Source of the DNA: Duncaniella sp.
Lineage (GTDB): Bacteria; Bacteroidota; Bacteroidia; Bacteroidales; Muribaculaceae
Direction of reading: 5' to 3'
Length of the DNA: 64,000 bases
Assembly (NCBI GenBank): GCA_029056055.1
Contig: JAIDCC010000096.1
Span: forward strand, 23,971-87,970
The position numbers were made by a program, and so were the translations under genes. Shown here one piece after another: positions 38,683 through 47,992 of this stretch. The notes beneath the pieces are model-generated. The model was not told the DNA's origin. It worked only from the letters and a program-made list of their open reading frames with translations, and did no database searches. How positions within the stretch are numbered: position 1 is the stretch's first letter; every line of letters begins with the position of its first letter.

Positions 38683-40284
38683 TTACTCGAACGCTATGGT
38701 TTCGAGAGTGGCCATCGACTTGCCCTTTTCGGGAGAAGAGAAGACGAGGTAGAGAGGCACGCGGCCCGAAAGGGGTTTCTTGAATTTCAAGGGGGCGGTG
38801 AGCACGACGGGGTCGGCGGCCATGTCGGAGCGGAGCGCTATTGAGCCTACGGGCTTAGCCTTACCTTTCCACGGCGCGTCGGTGAAGATTTCGATGGTTC
38901 CGTCGATGCCCTGCGGGATGAGACCGAGGAGGAGTTTGGGATTGCGCGCGTCGGGGAGAAGGTCGAAATTGAAATACTTCCAACCCACGGTGGAGCCGTC
39001 GGTGCAGTTGACCACGCGCCCTATGTTGATGTCTTCGGCGTAGGGGTCGGCGATGCTTTTGCCATAGAGATAGAAGGGTTCAAACCACGGGCCGGAATAG
39101 ACATTGAGGGGGTACTCATGCTTGACCGGCTCGGGGCCCATGGTGACCGACGCTATGCCGGCGGCGTGGCGGCGGCGTGGGTCGAGGCCGTTGAGTTCGA
39201 AACCCTCCGAAGTGAGTTCGGCTTCCGAAATGGTGACTTTTCCGCCGGGACCCTCCTCGACAGTCACTTCGATGGGTGAGACCATAGCCTGACGGGCGTA
39301 TTCGTCAAGGCCTGTCTGACGATGATAGAACACATACCATTGGGGACCGATTTGAAGAATCGACCCGTGGGTGTTGCCGTAGGGAGTCGTCGTGGGAATG
39401 GTCTTCCCTTCGGCATCGGTGTCGCGCCCGCGGGCGTCGATGATGGTGCCTCCATAGGTCCAGGGGCCGAGAGGCGCGTCGGAATAGGCGTAGGCCAAGG
39501 TGTAGTTGACCGCAGGAAGTCCCCATTCGTCCGGCGCGCTCATGCGCGAGTAGACCAGCACATATTTATCTTTGATTTTTCGGATAGACGAAGCCTCGAA
39601 GAAACGGAAGAGGCTGTCGGTCTCAAACCCGCCAATCATATCCTCGATGACTTCAGTGCCCTTGAGAGGCGTACACATTGTGGCGGGGTCGAGCTCGGCC
39701 GCATGGCTCCGGCCGAAGCCCCAGTAGCCGTAGACGCGGCCGTCGTCGTCGGTGAGCACGCCCGGGTCAAAACCGAGGATGCCGTAGCAGCGGCGAGGGT
39801 CGGAGGCGTCCCAGTTGCAAACCTTGAAAGGGCCGTCGGGACGCGAGGACACGGCAATCTGACCCGTGCGCCCGTCGTTCTGTGTATTGGGATAGAGGTA
39901 ATAGAGTTTCGAGCCGTCGGGAGCGGTCACCTCGGTGACGTCGGGGGCATAGAGGATGTCGCCGCGTCCGTCGCCGCGGAGGAAGTTTCCGGCACCGTCT
40001 GACACCGATTCGAAAATCACGCCGTCGTAGCGCCAGCGGTCGAGCGAGTCGACGTCAGCCGACCAAACCACTTGATTTCGGCCGCAATAGGCTGAACGCT
40101 CGATGTCGTGCGAGCCGTAGATGTAGACTCTCTTTCGCCCCTTGACGTCGGGGTCGTCAAACACGTAGGGTTCGCCGTCAGGAATATGTTCCCAGAGCGG
40201 AAGGTAGGGATTGGCGGCCTGTAGCAAGCCGCTGCCCGCAAGGGCGCAGAGCAGGAGGCCTGAGAATTTCGTTTTCATGGTCAT
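38683..40284 (-). CDS. Family 43 glycosyl hydrolase
   Basis: PYVFDDPDVKGRKRVYIYGSHD, LYAPDVTEVTAPDGSKLYYLYPN, GNTHGSILQIGPQWYVFYHRQ. Confidence 0.87.
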   Translation of the reverse strand: MTMKTKFSGLLLCALAGSGLLQAANPYLPLWEHIPDGEPYVFDDPDVKGRKRVYIYGSHDIERSAYCGRNQVVWSADVDSLDRWRYDGVIFESVSDGAGNFLRGDGRGDILYAPDVTEVTAPDGSKLYYLYPNTQNDGRTGQIAVSSRPDGPFKVCNWDASDPRRCYGILGFDPGVLTDDDGRVYGYWGFGRSHAAELDPATMCTPLKGTEVIEDMIGGFETDSLFRFFEASSIRKIKDKYVLVYSRMSAPDEWGLPAVNYTLAYAYSDAPLGPWTYGGTIIDARGRDTDAEGKTIPTTTPYGNTHGSILQIGPQWYVFYHRQTGLDEYARQAMVSPIEVTVEEGPGGKVTISEAELTSEGFELNGLDPRRRHAAGIASVTMGPEPVKHEYPLNVYSGPWFEPFYLYGKSIADPYAEDINIGRVVNCTDGSTVGWKYFNFDLLPDARNPKLLLGLIPQGIDGTIEIFTDAPWKGKAKPVGSIALRSDMAADPVVLTAPLKFKKPLSGRVPLYLVFSSPEKGKSMATLETIAFE

Positions 40285-40379
40285 AGTGTCGTTATTACTA
40301 TATTTCAGGCAAAGGTAAGCAAAATTTCACCGATTGCAAAAAAATTAGTAACTTTGCACCGAAATAACGCAAACCCGAC

Positions 40380-41804
40380 ATGAAGAAATTCACCAAAATC
40401 GTTGCCACAATCTCCGACCGCCGCTGCGAGGTAGACTTCATCAGAAGTCTTGCCGAAGCGGGAGTCAACGTGGTGCGCATGAACTCGGCCCACATCGAAT
40501 GGGAGGGTTTCGAACGCATCGTCAGCAACGTCCGCCAAGCCGACCCCTCGCTCGCCATCATCATGGACACGAAGGGTCCGGAAATCAGAACCACCATCAC
40601 CGAGGGCGACGTGCCCGTCACCTTCCACGCAGGCGACATCGTCAGCGTGACCGGCACCCCCGACACGCCCACCACGGCCAAACACATCTCGCTCAACTAT
40701 GACGGAATAGCCAAGTGCCTCCACCCCGGCGACCGCATGCTCATCGACGACGGCGAGCTGGCGTTTACCATCACCTCGGTAGAGGGCGACCTCATCATAG
40801 CACGCGCCGAAAACGACGGCGTGCTCGGCTCGCGCAAGAGCGTCAACCTGCCCGGAGTGAGCGTCGACCTGCCCGCAGTCACCGAGCGCGACAAGCGCAA
40901 CATCGGCTATGCCGTGAAACTCGGCGTAGACTTCATAGCCCACTCGTTCGTGCGCACCGCGTCAGACGTGGCGAAAGTGAGAGAGATACTCGACGAACTC
41001 GGGTCGGACGCCCAAATCATCTCGAAAATCGAAAATCAGGAGGGCATCGACAACATCGACGAAATCCTGGCCGCAAGCTACGGCATCATGGTGGCCCGCG
41101 GCGACCTTGGCATCGAAGTGGCTGCCGAGCGCATCCCCGGCATGCAGACCATGATAATAGACAAGTGCATCAAGGCGCACAAGCCGGTCATCGTGGCCAC
41201 GCAGATGCTCCACTCCATGATTAATCACCCGCGCCCCACGCGCGCCGAAATCTCAGACGTGGCGAATGCCGTCTATCAGCGCGCCGACGCCACGATGCTT
41301 TCGGGCGAGACCGCCTACGGCAAGTATCCCCTCGAAGCCGTGCGCACCATGACGGCCGTGGCCCGCGAGGTGGAAGAGTCGCTCCGCGTCAAAATGTATG
41401 TGCCCCCGTTAGTCGACGCCAACATCACCACCTTCCTCGCCCGCGAGGCCGTCAAGTCGGAGCACATCGTCGGCACGAAAGCCATTTTCACCGACTCGTT
41501 CCGCGGTCAGGCCGCACGCCTCATCTCGTCGTTCCGCGGCAACAACCCCACCTTTGCCATCTGCCACAACCAGCAGGTGAGCCGCTGGCTCGCGCTGTCG
41601 TATGGAGTGAAGAGCTTCTACTACCCCGCTCCTCCTACCGGCACCGACACCGAACCGCGTTACTCAATCCCCGCCGTGCGCGAAATCGTCGAGCAGGGCT
41701 ACCTCTCACCCACCGACCACATAGCCTATCTCACGGGCACCGCGTCGGGCACACGCGCCCTCGAAATCCTCACCCCCGCCGAACTCTTCGAAAGCGAGAA
41801 GTAG
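40380..41804 (+). CDS. pyk: Pyruvate kinase
   Basis: TKIVATISDRRCEVDFIRSLAEAGVNVVRMNSAH, IMDTKGPEIR, ISKIENQEGIDNIDEIL, MVARGDLGIEVA, KPVIVATQML, MLSGETAYGKYPLEAV. Confidence 0.96.
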   Translation: MKKFTKIVATISDRRCEVDFIRSLAEAGVNVVRMNSAHIEWEGFERIVSNVRQADPSLAIIMDTKGPEIRTTITEGDVPVTFHAGDIVSVTGTPDTPTTAKHISLNYDGIAKCLHPGDRMLIDDGELAFTITSVEGDLIIARAENDGVLGSRKSVNLPGVSVDLPAVTERDKRNIGYAVKLGVDFIAHSFVRTASDVAKVREILDELGSDAQIISKIENQEGIDNIDEILAASYGIMVARGDLGIEVAAERIPGMQTMIIDKCIKAHKPVIVATQMLHSMINHPRPTRAEISDVANAVYQRADATMLSGETAYGKYPLEAVRTMTAVAREVEESLRVKMYVPPLVDANITTFLAREAVKSEHIVGTKAIFTDSFRGQAARLISSFRGNNPTFAICHNQQVSRWLALSYGVKSFYYPAPPTGTDTEPRYSIPAVREIVEQGYLSPTDHIAYLTGTASGTRALEILTPAELFESEK

Positions 41805-41836
41805 GAAGCTCACTCCCCCTGAAACCGTAAACACAC

Positions 41837-41873
41837 CAACGGCCTGATGTCAATTTTCGACATCAGGCCGTTG
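41837..41873. terminator. Perfect 15-bp-stem hairpin between convergent genes
   Basis: CAACGGCCTGATGTC-AATTTTC-GACATCAGGCCGTTG between pyk (+) and the LruC-domain gene (-). Confidence 0.75.
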
Positions 41874-41969
41874 TCCTGTTTCGCCAGTAAAACATCCTCC
41901 CGACGGCCATGTTTCGCCGCCGGGAGGAGTTTTGTATTAGCGGGAGGTTACGGGAGGACAGACCTTCGC

Positions 41970-44690
41970 TCAGTTGCTACCGAAGTCTATAGAGAAGCCG
42001 GTATCCATAGCTTTAGCTTTGAGAGTCTCCGGGTCGGGAGTCCATTTGTGGTCGATGACACGGCCCTCCGGTTTCTCCATACTGTCGACGACTTTCTGAT
42101 AGGCAGCCTGACCTTCGGGGGTATTAGCCGATGCGGGGTCAAGCTTGATCCAATCTTCAAACGCGGGATAGGCCTGAAGGAGGTGTGTGCGCTCGTATGG
42201 ATGTTTCCAACTGCTTTTGAATATGACAAACTTGGGCGCGAACTCACTGTAATCAGCATCCGTCGGAAAGAGATTTTCGTAGCCGTTGCCTTGACGGCGG
42301 TCAACGAGAAGTGTGAAATCGCGCAGACCGTTATCACCTTTTTCGTGAAAGTCGGATAGGTGGAAATCGCCGGTGTATTTGACACGCCAAGTCTGGCCAT
42401 GACCGGCTGAATAATCGTAGGTATTGACCATTTCGTGGTCGGGACGGTCAAACCACATGTGGAATTCGCCCCCGATAGGCTTGCCTTGAAGTTGTAGTTG
42501 GACAGGGAGCGTGCCGCCCGAAGCAAGCCCGGTGAAGTAGACATATTTCTCGTCGGGATTGTCGGTGGCCACGTGTGAGATACCGACAACCACATCATTG
42601 TAGTCAAGGTCATCGGTAGTGCCGAGGTCCTCGGCAGCGAGAATCCACGACTGCATAGACACGGGGTGCGGGTCTTTCACTTCCTCGACAGTCGGGTTTG
42701 TCACACCGTTTATGGCAAACAACATATCATTCATATCATCGTCGCTCATAATGGGACAATCCTCGACAGCAAGAAGCAGACTGCCATTCCACTTGTAGGA
42801 AGCGAAAGCCGGCGACCCGACAACCTCACCATCGCCAAAAGTATATCCGTCATAACGGTCGGAGGCATGGCCATGGCCGGAATAGCGCACGTTGCCGATG
42901 AGCTTGTTTAACGAGGGCATCGAGAATGCAATCGAATTGGCACCGATTGGCAGACGCACACCCGAAGCACCTTCGTCACACTTCGAAAGGCGATAGTAAC
43001 CACCTGTAATGTTGAAGAACGCAATGTGCGTGCCTTTGGGGAACTTGTAGGATGGCGCGCTCTTTCCGTCGGCGCCGTAATAGAGCAGCTTGTAGGTAGA
43101 GCCTTTGATTTGTGAGAAATCGTCTTCGTCGTTAACCTTATTGAGAAGTGTCTCAAAGAGACGGTCTTTCTCGGAGTCATACTCGCCGTTGGCAGGGTTG
43201 GCGTTGTCTATCGACATGAACGAAGCGAAGTTGCCATCGCCATTGTTGTCAGTCTGCAAGTTGTGTCCGGGAGTGGCATCGAAAGCAAAAAGATACTTGG
43301 GACGCGCCAGAAGCTCGGCGTCGGAAGGTCGGCGGTCGCCCTCCCAATAGAAATAACCGATGGAATTGTAGTGGACGGTGCAGCCGTAGAAGTAGTTGAG
43401 ATTAACTTCCATATCGTCTTCGTCGACATCGAATATGATATCCGTGTCAGGCTTGAGCTGCGAACGGTATTTTTCAAGGTTGCAGATGTAGCCGGAGCCA
43501 TTGGGGTGGACACCGTCGGCAAACATACCGTTGTTGCCCAGAATGGGACGCAGAGGGGCAACCTTTCCGAGATTCGTATCGAAGGGGGGCTTGTAGAAAT
43601 TGCCGGGTGTGAAGAGGCTCTGACGGTCGGCCGCTGAGGGATTCTCTTTTACTGAGAAGCCCTGACCGGCTTGTGTCATTCCGTAGAGACCACCCTTGAA
43701 CACCTCGGAGATGGGGAGGTTGTAAGCGTTAGGGAATATGAGTCGGACACGATAGATTTTGATGTTCTGCCCCATGAAGACAGCTCCGAAATTTTTGAGC
43801 TCGGTGTAGGACATATCAAATTGCTTGAGAGCATCACCGAAGTTATCAGAATCAAATATGTAACGGCGGCTCTGGACGCCATTATCAAGTGTCACCTCTT
43901 CGCCCTCATTGGTATTGTAGTCTTGCAGGTGACATTCCCACCCGGTATTAACTCCGTCTTGCACTTCGCGCATAAGACGAAGGGTGATGACGTGCCATCC
44001 GTAATCGGTCGGTTCGCCTAACACCTCAATCTGAAATCCGTCGCGAGCCTGCGAGAGCTGGTAGCGGGTCAGCTGAATCTGATTCGCCCAGTCAAGTTGA
44101 TGAGGATTATCGAAATCGTCGAATATCACACACTCAACGTTCTGTTCCTCGGGATTGAACCCGGCAGCCTGAAGTGCCGCGAGGTTGTAGGAGCCGACAT
44201 TGATTGACGTAAACGACGGATGTCCGAGAATATTGACGAGCCCCACGGCAGGATCCTCGTCGGCAACTCGCGAGGAAGCCTCGCCTATGAGGAGACGCCC
44301 TTCGGAGATGGCACAATCTGCCGCGAAGAGATTGACGCCGGATGCAGAACTGATTTCGACGTAGGCGGATTTGGCTTCACGAGGAAAGTCGAAAGTGAAG
44401 TTACGAGTCGAGGGTGAGAACTTTGCTGCGAGGGCTGCACCTTCCGTACCGGGGCGCGACGTGTAGACCTTGATGGTGTGGGCTTTCGACGGAATTGAGG
44501 GGAGCAGTTCGGCCGTGACGCTCGAAGCGAAGCTCCAATCCTGATTGGGGTTGGGGACACCGAAGTTTTTGATAAACTGGCGCACATAGAGTTCATGAGC
44601 CGGAATTTCCTGCCCGACTTTGTCGGCAGTACAAGCTGTGAGGAAGGCAAAAGAGAGTGTCACAGCGGCTGCTCCGTTGATGAGTTTCAT
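41970..44690 (-). CDS. LruC domain (DUF4842)-containing lipoprotein
   Basis: Lipoprotein signal LSFAFLTACTADK; C-terminal WILAAEDLGTTDDLDYNDVVVGISH and WKHPYERTHLLQAYPAFEDW. Confidence 0.8.
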   Translation of the reverse strand: MKLINGAAAVTLSFAFLTACTADKVGQEIPAHELYVRQFIKNFGVPNPNQDWSFASSVTAELLPSIPSKAHTIKVYTSRPGTEGAALAAKFSPSTRNFTFDFPREAKSAYVEISSASGVNLFAADCAISEGRLLIGEASSRVADEDPAVGLVNILGHPSFTSINVGSYNLAALQAAGFNPEEQNVECVIFDDFDNPHQLDWANQIQLTRYQLSQARDGFQIEVLGEPTDYGWHVITLRLMREVQDGVNTGWECHLQDYNTNEGEEVTLDNGVQSRRYIFDSDNFGDALKQFDMSYTELKNFGAVFMGQNIKIYRVRLIFPNAYNLPISEVFKGGLYGMTQAGQGFSVKENPSAADRQSLFTPGNFYKPPFDTNLGKVAPLRPILGNNGMFADGVHPNGSGYICNLEKYRSQLKPDTDIIFDVDEDDMEVNLNYFYGCTVHYNSIGYFYWEGDRRPSDAELLARPKYLFAFDATPGHNLQTDNNGDGNFASFMSIDNANPANGEYDSEKDRLFETLLNKVNDEDDFSQIKGSTYKLLYYGADGKSAPSYKFPKGTHIAFFNITGGYYRLSKCDEGASGVRLPIGANSIAFSMPSLNKLIGNVRYSGHGHASDRYDGYTFGDGEVVGSPAFASYKWNGSLLLAVEDCPIMSDDDMNDMLFAINGVTNPTVEEVKDPHPVSMQSWILAAEDLGTTDDLDYNDVVVGISHVATDNPDEKYVYFTGLASGGTLPVQLQLQGKPIGGEFHMWFDRPDHEMVNTYDYSAGHGQTWRVKYTGDFHLSDFHEKGDNGLRDFTLLVDRRQGNGYENLFPTDADYSEFAPKFVIFKSSWKHPYERTHLLQAYPAFEDWIKLDPASANTPEGQAAYQKVVDSMEKPEGRVIDHKWTPDPETLKAKAMDTGFSIDFGSN

Positions 44691-44889
44691 AAAACCTTAA
44701 GAAAAAATGTGGTTGATTTTAGTCTTAGTTGAGGTTACAAGATTATACGCAAGGAAGAGCAAATGATCTATCAAAATTAAATATGTATCTTCGTTCAGAG
44801 GAAAAAATTTTAACGGAGCGGTTTCTTTCTTACATATTTGCAGCAAAGTTACCAATAGTTTCAATAATATAAAAGACTATCACCCTTTA

Positions 44890-44898
44890 CCCCCCCCC
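44890..44898. repeat. C9 homopolymer tract (G9 on coding strand) upstream of the LruC-domain gene
   Basis: TTTACCCCCCCCCATTTTT. Confidence 0.98.
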
Positions 44899-44994
44899 AT
44901 TTTTAACTATTATTAACACACAAAATCAAACCATATTTTGTTACTCGACTCAAAGACGCTCTGAAAAATCGCAGGCCGGGAGTATAGAAAACGA

Positions 44995-45023
44995 CGCAGG
45001 CCCGCCGGGAGGGCGAGCCTGCG
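44995..45023 (-). terminator. Terminator-like hairpin downstream of the GH28-GH105 gene
   Basis: Minus strand CGCAGGCTCGCC-ctccc-GGCGGGCCTGCG then TCGTTTTCT. Confidence 0.68.
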
Positions 45024-45083
45024 AATTTGGGATTGGGTCGCGCTGACTCCGGGTGTCAGTCGGGAGCAGCGAAGACGGGGGGA

Positions 45084-47636
45084 TTACTTCAGTTTCTCTA
45101 CCTCGATTGCGGCGAGGAGGAAGGGACCTACGCCTTTGCCGTCGTTGGGACGGATAGGTTCGGAGAGGTAGTATTCAAACGTGCCGTTGCGGCGTTCGGT
45201 CTTGCCGCCGCCGAGTCCGGCCACAGCGCAGCACTTTTCGAGCGCGATGGTGCCGTCGTCGGCGGTAGAGATGAATTGCTTGAGGATGCCGTCCCAACCT
45301 CGGAGAGCTACGTCGCGATAAGACTCGGGGAGGAGACCGAGGCGCACGGCGCGGAGAAGGTTGGCCACGTACATGGCCGACGCGGTGGCTTCGAGGTAGT
45401 TGCCCTCACGGCCGGGAGCGTCGAGCACCTGATACCAGACACCGGTCTCGGGGTCCTGATACTTGGCGATGCCGTCGGCTATCGATTCGAGCAGTTTGAT
45501 GAGCTCGACACGTTTGGGATGGTCGGCAGGGAACATTTCGAGCACGTCGACGAGAGCCCAGATGTACCAGCCCTGGGCGCGGCCCCAGGCGTGGGCGCTC
45601 TGTCCGGTCTTCTTGTCGGCCCAGAACATGGCTTTCTTCTCGTCCCACGCATGGCGGTAGAGGCCGGTGGCGGGGTCGTAGGCGTGGCGGGCAATGGTGA
45701 GGAACTGCTTGGCTATGTCGTCGTAGGCCTTGCGCTGAGCTTTGCCCGAGAGGCGGCGGTTGGCATATTCGAGATAGAAAGGCTGACCCATGTAGAGGCC
45801 GTCGAGCCACACCTGATGGGGGTAGATGTTCTTATGCCAGAAGCTGCCCTCTTTGGTGCGGGGATGCTTGAGGAGCTGACCGTAGAGGGTGTCGGTGGCG
45901 GCGAGGTAGCGTTCGTCGCCGGTGAGGTCGTAGGCCGAGAAGAGCAGACGGCCGTTCTTGACGTGGTCGATGTTGTATTCGGTGGGGCGGTAGCCGCGGA
46001 TGGAGCCGTCGGGAGCTACGAGCGAGTCGACGTAGCTGATGGCATATTCCTGCATGGCCTTGTTGCCGTCGCGCAGACCTACGGCGAGGATGCCGTCGAG
46101 CTCGGCGCCCACGGAGTAGCTCCATTTGAGACGGCTGCTGTGGTCAACCTGCCACGAGAGGGGGCAACGCTTCATTTCGGAAAGAGCCATGCGGGTGGAA
46201 ATCACCTCGTTTTCGATGGTCTTGTGGCCGTTGATGGTGAGGTTGATGAGACGCACGTCGTCTACCATGCCCTTGATTGAGTTACCGTCGGTGGCAACAC
46301 CGTTCCAGACGCAATCTTTCACCTCGACGTTGAAGATTTTGCACATATCGTCGAAGCCTTCAATCTTGACGCCAAACTTGCTCTTTTCGCAGTTGACGTT
46401 TTCGAGATAGACGTTGCGCACCGTGGGCGGGAAGTCGCGCTGACACTTCTCGCGCTGTTCGTAGACGAGGTTGATTTTCAGCACGGCCTCGCGGCATTGT
46501 CCCACCTTGATGTTGCGAACGAAGATGTCTTCAATCACACCGCCGCGGCAGGAGTTGGTCTTGATGCGCACCACACGTTCGAGGTCGGGCGAATCCATGT
46601 CGCAGTTCTCGCAGAAGAGGTTTTTGAAACCGCCTGAGATTTCGGAGCCTACGACGATGCCGCCGTGGCCGTTTTTCATGCGGCAGTTGCGCACGATGAC
46701 GTTTTCAGTGGCGATGCCTGCCACGCGACCGTCGCGGTTGCGTCCGCTCTTGATGGCGATGCAGTCGTCGCCGGTGTCGAAGAAGCAGTTTTCGATGAGC
46801 ACGTCCTTACAGCTCTCGGGGTCGCAGCCGTCGCCGTTGGGGCCGTCGTTCTGAATGTGGACACCGCGCACGGTGAGGTTCTGACAGAAGAGGGGGTGAA
46901 TCACCCAGAAAGGAGCGCGGAGCAGGGTGACATCCTCGATGAGCACGTTGCGGCACGAAGTGGGCGATACGAGCTGCACGCGCATGCCGTAGCCGTCGCC
47001 CATGCGACGCTGTTCGAGGGGCACACCGTTTTCGTTCCACTCCATGAGGATGGGGCGGCCGATGCGCTGCGAGATGATGCCCTTGTCGGGTTCGTAGCCA
47101 TACTTGACCGCGCCGCACATGCGCCACCACGTGGCGTTTTCGCCGCCGCCGTCGATGGTGCCTTTGCCGGTGATGGCGATGTTCTCCTGCTCGTAGGCGT
47201 AAATCATGGGCTGGTAGTTGTAGCAGTCCATGCCCTCCCAGCGGGTACGCACGAGGGGATACTGCGAGAGGTCGAACGTGAAGAGCAGCGTAGCACCCTC
47301 CTCAAGATGGAGGTTGACGTTGCTTTTCAGAGTAATCGGGCCGCAGAGCCATGTGCCGGCAGGGATGATGACACGGCCGCCGCCTTCGCGCGAACAGCGG
47401 TCGATTACCTTGTTGATGAGGTCGTGATAGAGATAGCCTTCGGTTTTCGAGGGTTTGCCGTAATCAAAGAGCTTGTAGTCTTTGTCGCGGAATGTCGGGG
47501 CTTTGATGCGTGCCTCCACCTGAGGGTAGAGCACGTCCCAGGCCTCTTTGGGTGTCGGAGCCTGTGACGATGTCTGCGACCACGCCGCAGCACACCAGAG
47601 CAAAGCGCCGACGAGCACACTGAGTGTTCTTTTCAT
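45084..47636 (-). CDS. GH28 polygalacturonase - GH105 unsaturated rhamnogalacturonyl hydrolase fusion
   Basis: N-terminal half: beta-helix with FFDTGDDCIAIKSG, GHGGIVVGSE, VRIKTN; C-terminal half: YPHQVWLDGLYMGQPFYLEYA, SAHAWGRAQGWYIWALVDVLEMFP, EATASAMYVANLLRAVRLG. Confidence 0.9.
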   Translation of the reverse strand: MKRTLSVLVGALLWCAAAWSQTSSQAPTPKEAWDVLYPQVEARIKAPTFRDKDYKLFDYGKPSKTEGYLYHDLINKVIDRCSREGGGRVIIPAGTWLCGPITLKSNVNLHLEEGATLLFTFDLSQYPLVRTRWEGMDCYNYQPMIYAYEQENIAITGKGTIDGGGENATWWRMCGAVKYGYEPDKGIISQRIGRPILMEWNENGVPLEQRRMGDGYGMRVQLVSPTSCRNVLIEDVTLLRAPFWVIHPLFCQNLTVRGVHIQNDGPNGDGCDPESCKDVLIENCFFDTGDDCIAIKSGRNRDGRVAGIATENVIVRNCRMKNGHGGIVVGSEISGGFKNLFCENCDMDSPDLERVVRIKTNSCRGGVIEDIFVRNIKVGQCREAVLKINLVYEQREKCQRDFPPTVRNVYLENVNCEKSKFGVKIEGFDDMCKIFNVEVKDCVWNGVATDGNSIKGMVDDVRLINLTINGHKTIENEVISTRMALSEMKRCPLSWQVDHSSRLKWSYSVGAELDGILAVGLRDGNKAMQEYAISYVDSLVAPDGSIRGYRPTEYNIDHVKNGRLLFSAYDLTGDERYLAATDTLYGQLLKHPRTKEGSFWHKNIYPHQVWLDGLYMGQPFYLEYANRRLSGKAQRKAYDDIAKQFLTIARHAYDPATGLYRHAWDEKKAMFWADKKTGQSAHAWGRAQGWYIWALVDVLEMFPADHPKRVELIKLLESIADGIAKYQDPETGVWYQVLDAPGREGNYLEATASAMYVANLLRAVRLGLLPESYRDVALRGWDGILKQFISTADDGTIALEKCCAVAGLGGGKTERRNGTFEYYLSEPIRPNDGKGVGPFLLAAIEVEKLK

Positions 47637-47694
47637 GATACTTTGGTATAGGAATGTTAGTGAAATCGTGACGGGCAGTCTTGCAACTGTAGCG

Positions 47695-47724
47695 CAAAGG
47701 TACGAAAAAAATCCGTTATGACAA
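47695..47724 (-). promoter_or_regulatory. Promoter of the GH28-GH105 gene
   Basis: Minus strand TTG-N19-TACCTTTG. Confidence 0.66.
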
Positions 47725-47806
47725 AACGCAGCCCGCGCCGCCGGGCGAGAGGCTGACGGGCAGCCCTCTCCGGGGACGCGGGCGATTTCCGAGAGGTCGC
47801 GCTATT

Positions 47807-47992
47807 TAAGTAAGTTCTAAAAATAAAACCATATGTGTCAAGAAAAATTCTTGAACAATAAAACTCGTTCTTTTTGCGATGATTTGAACCTTTCGTTCAG
47901 GCGCATAGAGAGGCTATGCTTCTTCACTCAAGTCCCAAATCATCGCAAAAATAACTTCGTCTTATTTGTTCATGTATTTTTCTCACTTACTT
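47807..47992 (+). repeat. Palindromic intergenic element, family A, copy A3
   Basis: TAAGTAAGTTCTAAAAATAAAACC...CATGTATTTTTCTCACTTACTT; perfect internal arms TTTTTGCGATGATTT (47871-47885)/AAATCATCGCAAAAA (47937-47951). Confidence 0.95.

Noticed and set aside
45027-46280. 417-aa plus-strand ORF antisense to the GH28-GH105 gene
   Set aside because: Low-complexity G/V/A/E/H-rich translation typical of the antisense frame of a GC-rich gene; the opposite strand has clear catalytic motifs.
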